This document shows positions 63,392 through 64,000 of a stretch of 64,000 nucleotides of DNA, piece by piece. Both the position numbers and the translations under genes were made by a program. Under the pieces are notes generated by a model, which had not been told where the DNA came from, searched no databases, and saw only the letters and a list, made by a program, of their open reading frames with translations. The DNA is taken from the NCBI RefSeq assembly GCF_019297835.1, contig NZ_CP079203.1, positions 1,709,001 to 1,773,000 on the forward strand, written 5' to 3'. The stretch comes from Sphingomonas sanguinis. GTDB lineage: Bacteria > Pseudomonadota > Alphaproteobacteria > Sphingomonadales > Sphingomonadaceae. Numbering within the stretch: the first letter of the stretch is position 1; every line of letters begins with the position of its first letter.

Positions 63392-64000
63392 TTAGCGGAG
63401 CGTGCGGATAATTCCCGAAAAGTCCACCGGCGGCTGCCCTTCTCCGACGAATGCCGCGTACAACTCCGCCGCACGCTCGCCCATCGGGGTCGTCGCGCCC
63501 GCATCCTCAGCCGCCTGCATCGCCAGCTTCAGGTCCTTCAGCATCAGCGCCGCCGCGAAGCCGCCCTGATAGTCGTGATCGGCGGGTGTCTCCGGGCCGA
63601 CGCCGGGGACCGGGCAGTATCTGGTCATCGACCAACTCTGTCCCGACGAGACCGAGGCGATGTCGTAAAAGGTCTGCGCCTCCAGCCCCAGCTTCTCGGC
63701 CAGCACGAACGCCTCGCAGGTCGCGATCATCGTCGCGCCGAGCAGCATGTTGTTGCAAATCTTGGCCGCCTGGCCTGCGCCGTTGCCGCCCGCATGGATC
63801 ACCGCCTGGCCCATGGCGGACAGGAACGGCTCTGCGCGGGCAAAGGCCTGTTCCGAACCACCGACCATGAAGGTCAGCGTCCCCGCCTTGGCGGCCGCAA
63901 TTCCGCCCGATACGGGCGCGTCGACCGCCATCATGCCCTTGCCCTGTGCCGCCTCCGCGACGCGGCGCGCGGTGGCGACGTCGATGGTCGAGCAATCGAT
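63392..64000 (-). CDS. 3-hydroxyisobutyrate dehydrogenase-type protein, 5' end outside window
   Basis: The frame is open to the window edge, so this is the C-terminal 202 residues of a larger protein. Residue runs IDCSTIDV and FMVGGS are the family's cofactor-side and central motifs; GNGAGQAAKICNNMLL has the conserved catalytic Lys (AAKICNN). The C-terminal all-helical domain follows. Such enzymes act on valine degradation intermediates (MmsB) or on tartronate semialdehyde. No other valine-degradation gene is seen, so the substrate is inferred. Confidence 0.88.
   Translation of the reverse strand: MDCSTIDVATARRVAEAAQGKGMMAVDAPVSGGIAAAKAGTLTFMVGGSEQAFARAEPFLSAMGQAVIHAGGNGAGQAAKICNNMLLGATMIATCEAFVLAEKLGLEAQTFYDIASVSSGQSWSMTRYCPVPGVGPETPADHDYQGGFAAALMLKDLKLAMQAAEDAGATTPMGERAAELYAAFVGEGQPPVDFSGIIRTLR

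Overview
The window looks like a chromosomal segment of a sphingomonad (Alphaproteobacteria, Sphingomonas or a close relative). The basis is the uniformly GC-rich coding sequence, a SciP-type DUF1153 regulator (the alphaproteobacterial CtrA partner), a DUF6356 protein, a large TonB-dependent receptor, and dispersed palindromic intergenic elements. I see no rRNA, tRNA, CRISPR array, transposase or phage gene. Almost all of the sequence is ordinary housekeeping and envelope genes. Genes are tightly packed, often with TGATG, ATGA or GTGA overlaps.

Layout. 1-507: 3' part of a MobA/MocA-like nucleotidyltransferase. 476-5262 (minus): split MacAB-type exporter operon (outer-membrane factor, adaptor, ATPase, permease). 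5529-9119 (minus): Mla-like lipid transport operon (MlaE, MlaF, MCE protein, auxiliary lipoprotein). 9217-10479: DUF445 protein. 10689-15084 (minus): two-gene RND multidrug pump with a candidate operator at 15144-15165. 15288-20495: SIMPL protein, GlsB/YeaQ membrane protein, SciP homologue, MnmA, UVR protein, an orphan lipoprotein, a decayed VIT/CCC1 transporter and an RsiV-like protein. 20599-23970: DNA-repair-like group of a radical SAM protein, a hemerythrin and UdgX. 24016-29408: DUF3885-like protein, aldo/keto reductase, DedA, GT-C-like membrane protein, Lrp regulator and divergent leucine dehydrogenase. 29986-38122 (minus): Coq7, DsbB, CtpA, diguanylate cyclase, EnvC-like protein, RlmH, RsfS, NadD, ProA. 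38339-41083: GlnD. 41728-45545 (minus): IF-3, ThrS, EAL protein, KGG stress protein. 45783-48844: second SIMPL protein, then a divergent L,D-carboxypeptidase / Mur-ligase pair. 48909-53624: membrane protein plus HTH regulator, DUF6356, hydrolase, TPR protein, glyoxalase I and II, and two paralogous secreted Cys-containing proteins. 53854-55737 (minus): HslU and HslV. 56116-58955: PhaR, a PHA-synthase-like hydrolase and a thiolase. 59145-62195: TonB receptor. 62246-64000 (minus): alanine racemase and the C-terminal part of 3-hydroxyisobutyrate dehydrogenase.

How the genes relate. Several units act on the envelope: two efflux systems, one lipid transporter, DsbB, CtpA, EnvC-like, LdcA with a Mur ligase, and Alr. 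Others form compact metabolic pairs: gloA-gloB, phaR-phaC-like-phaA, and lrp with leucine dehydrogenase. Between genes lie at least eight copies of a nested GC-rich palindromic element (family A, about 120-140 bp) and many copies of a second element (family B, about 25-33 bp, often as inverted pairs). One convergent gap contains an elaborate three-way-junction palindrome.

I did not find a clearly undescribed multi-gene system. The best candidates for closer study are the radical SAM / hemerythrin / UdgX group, the LdcA plus Mur ligase pair, the small membrane-protein plus HTH module behind three GTAAAG repeats, the repeat families, and the likely AUA start of infC.
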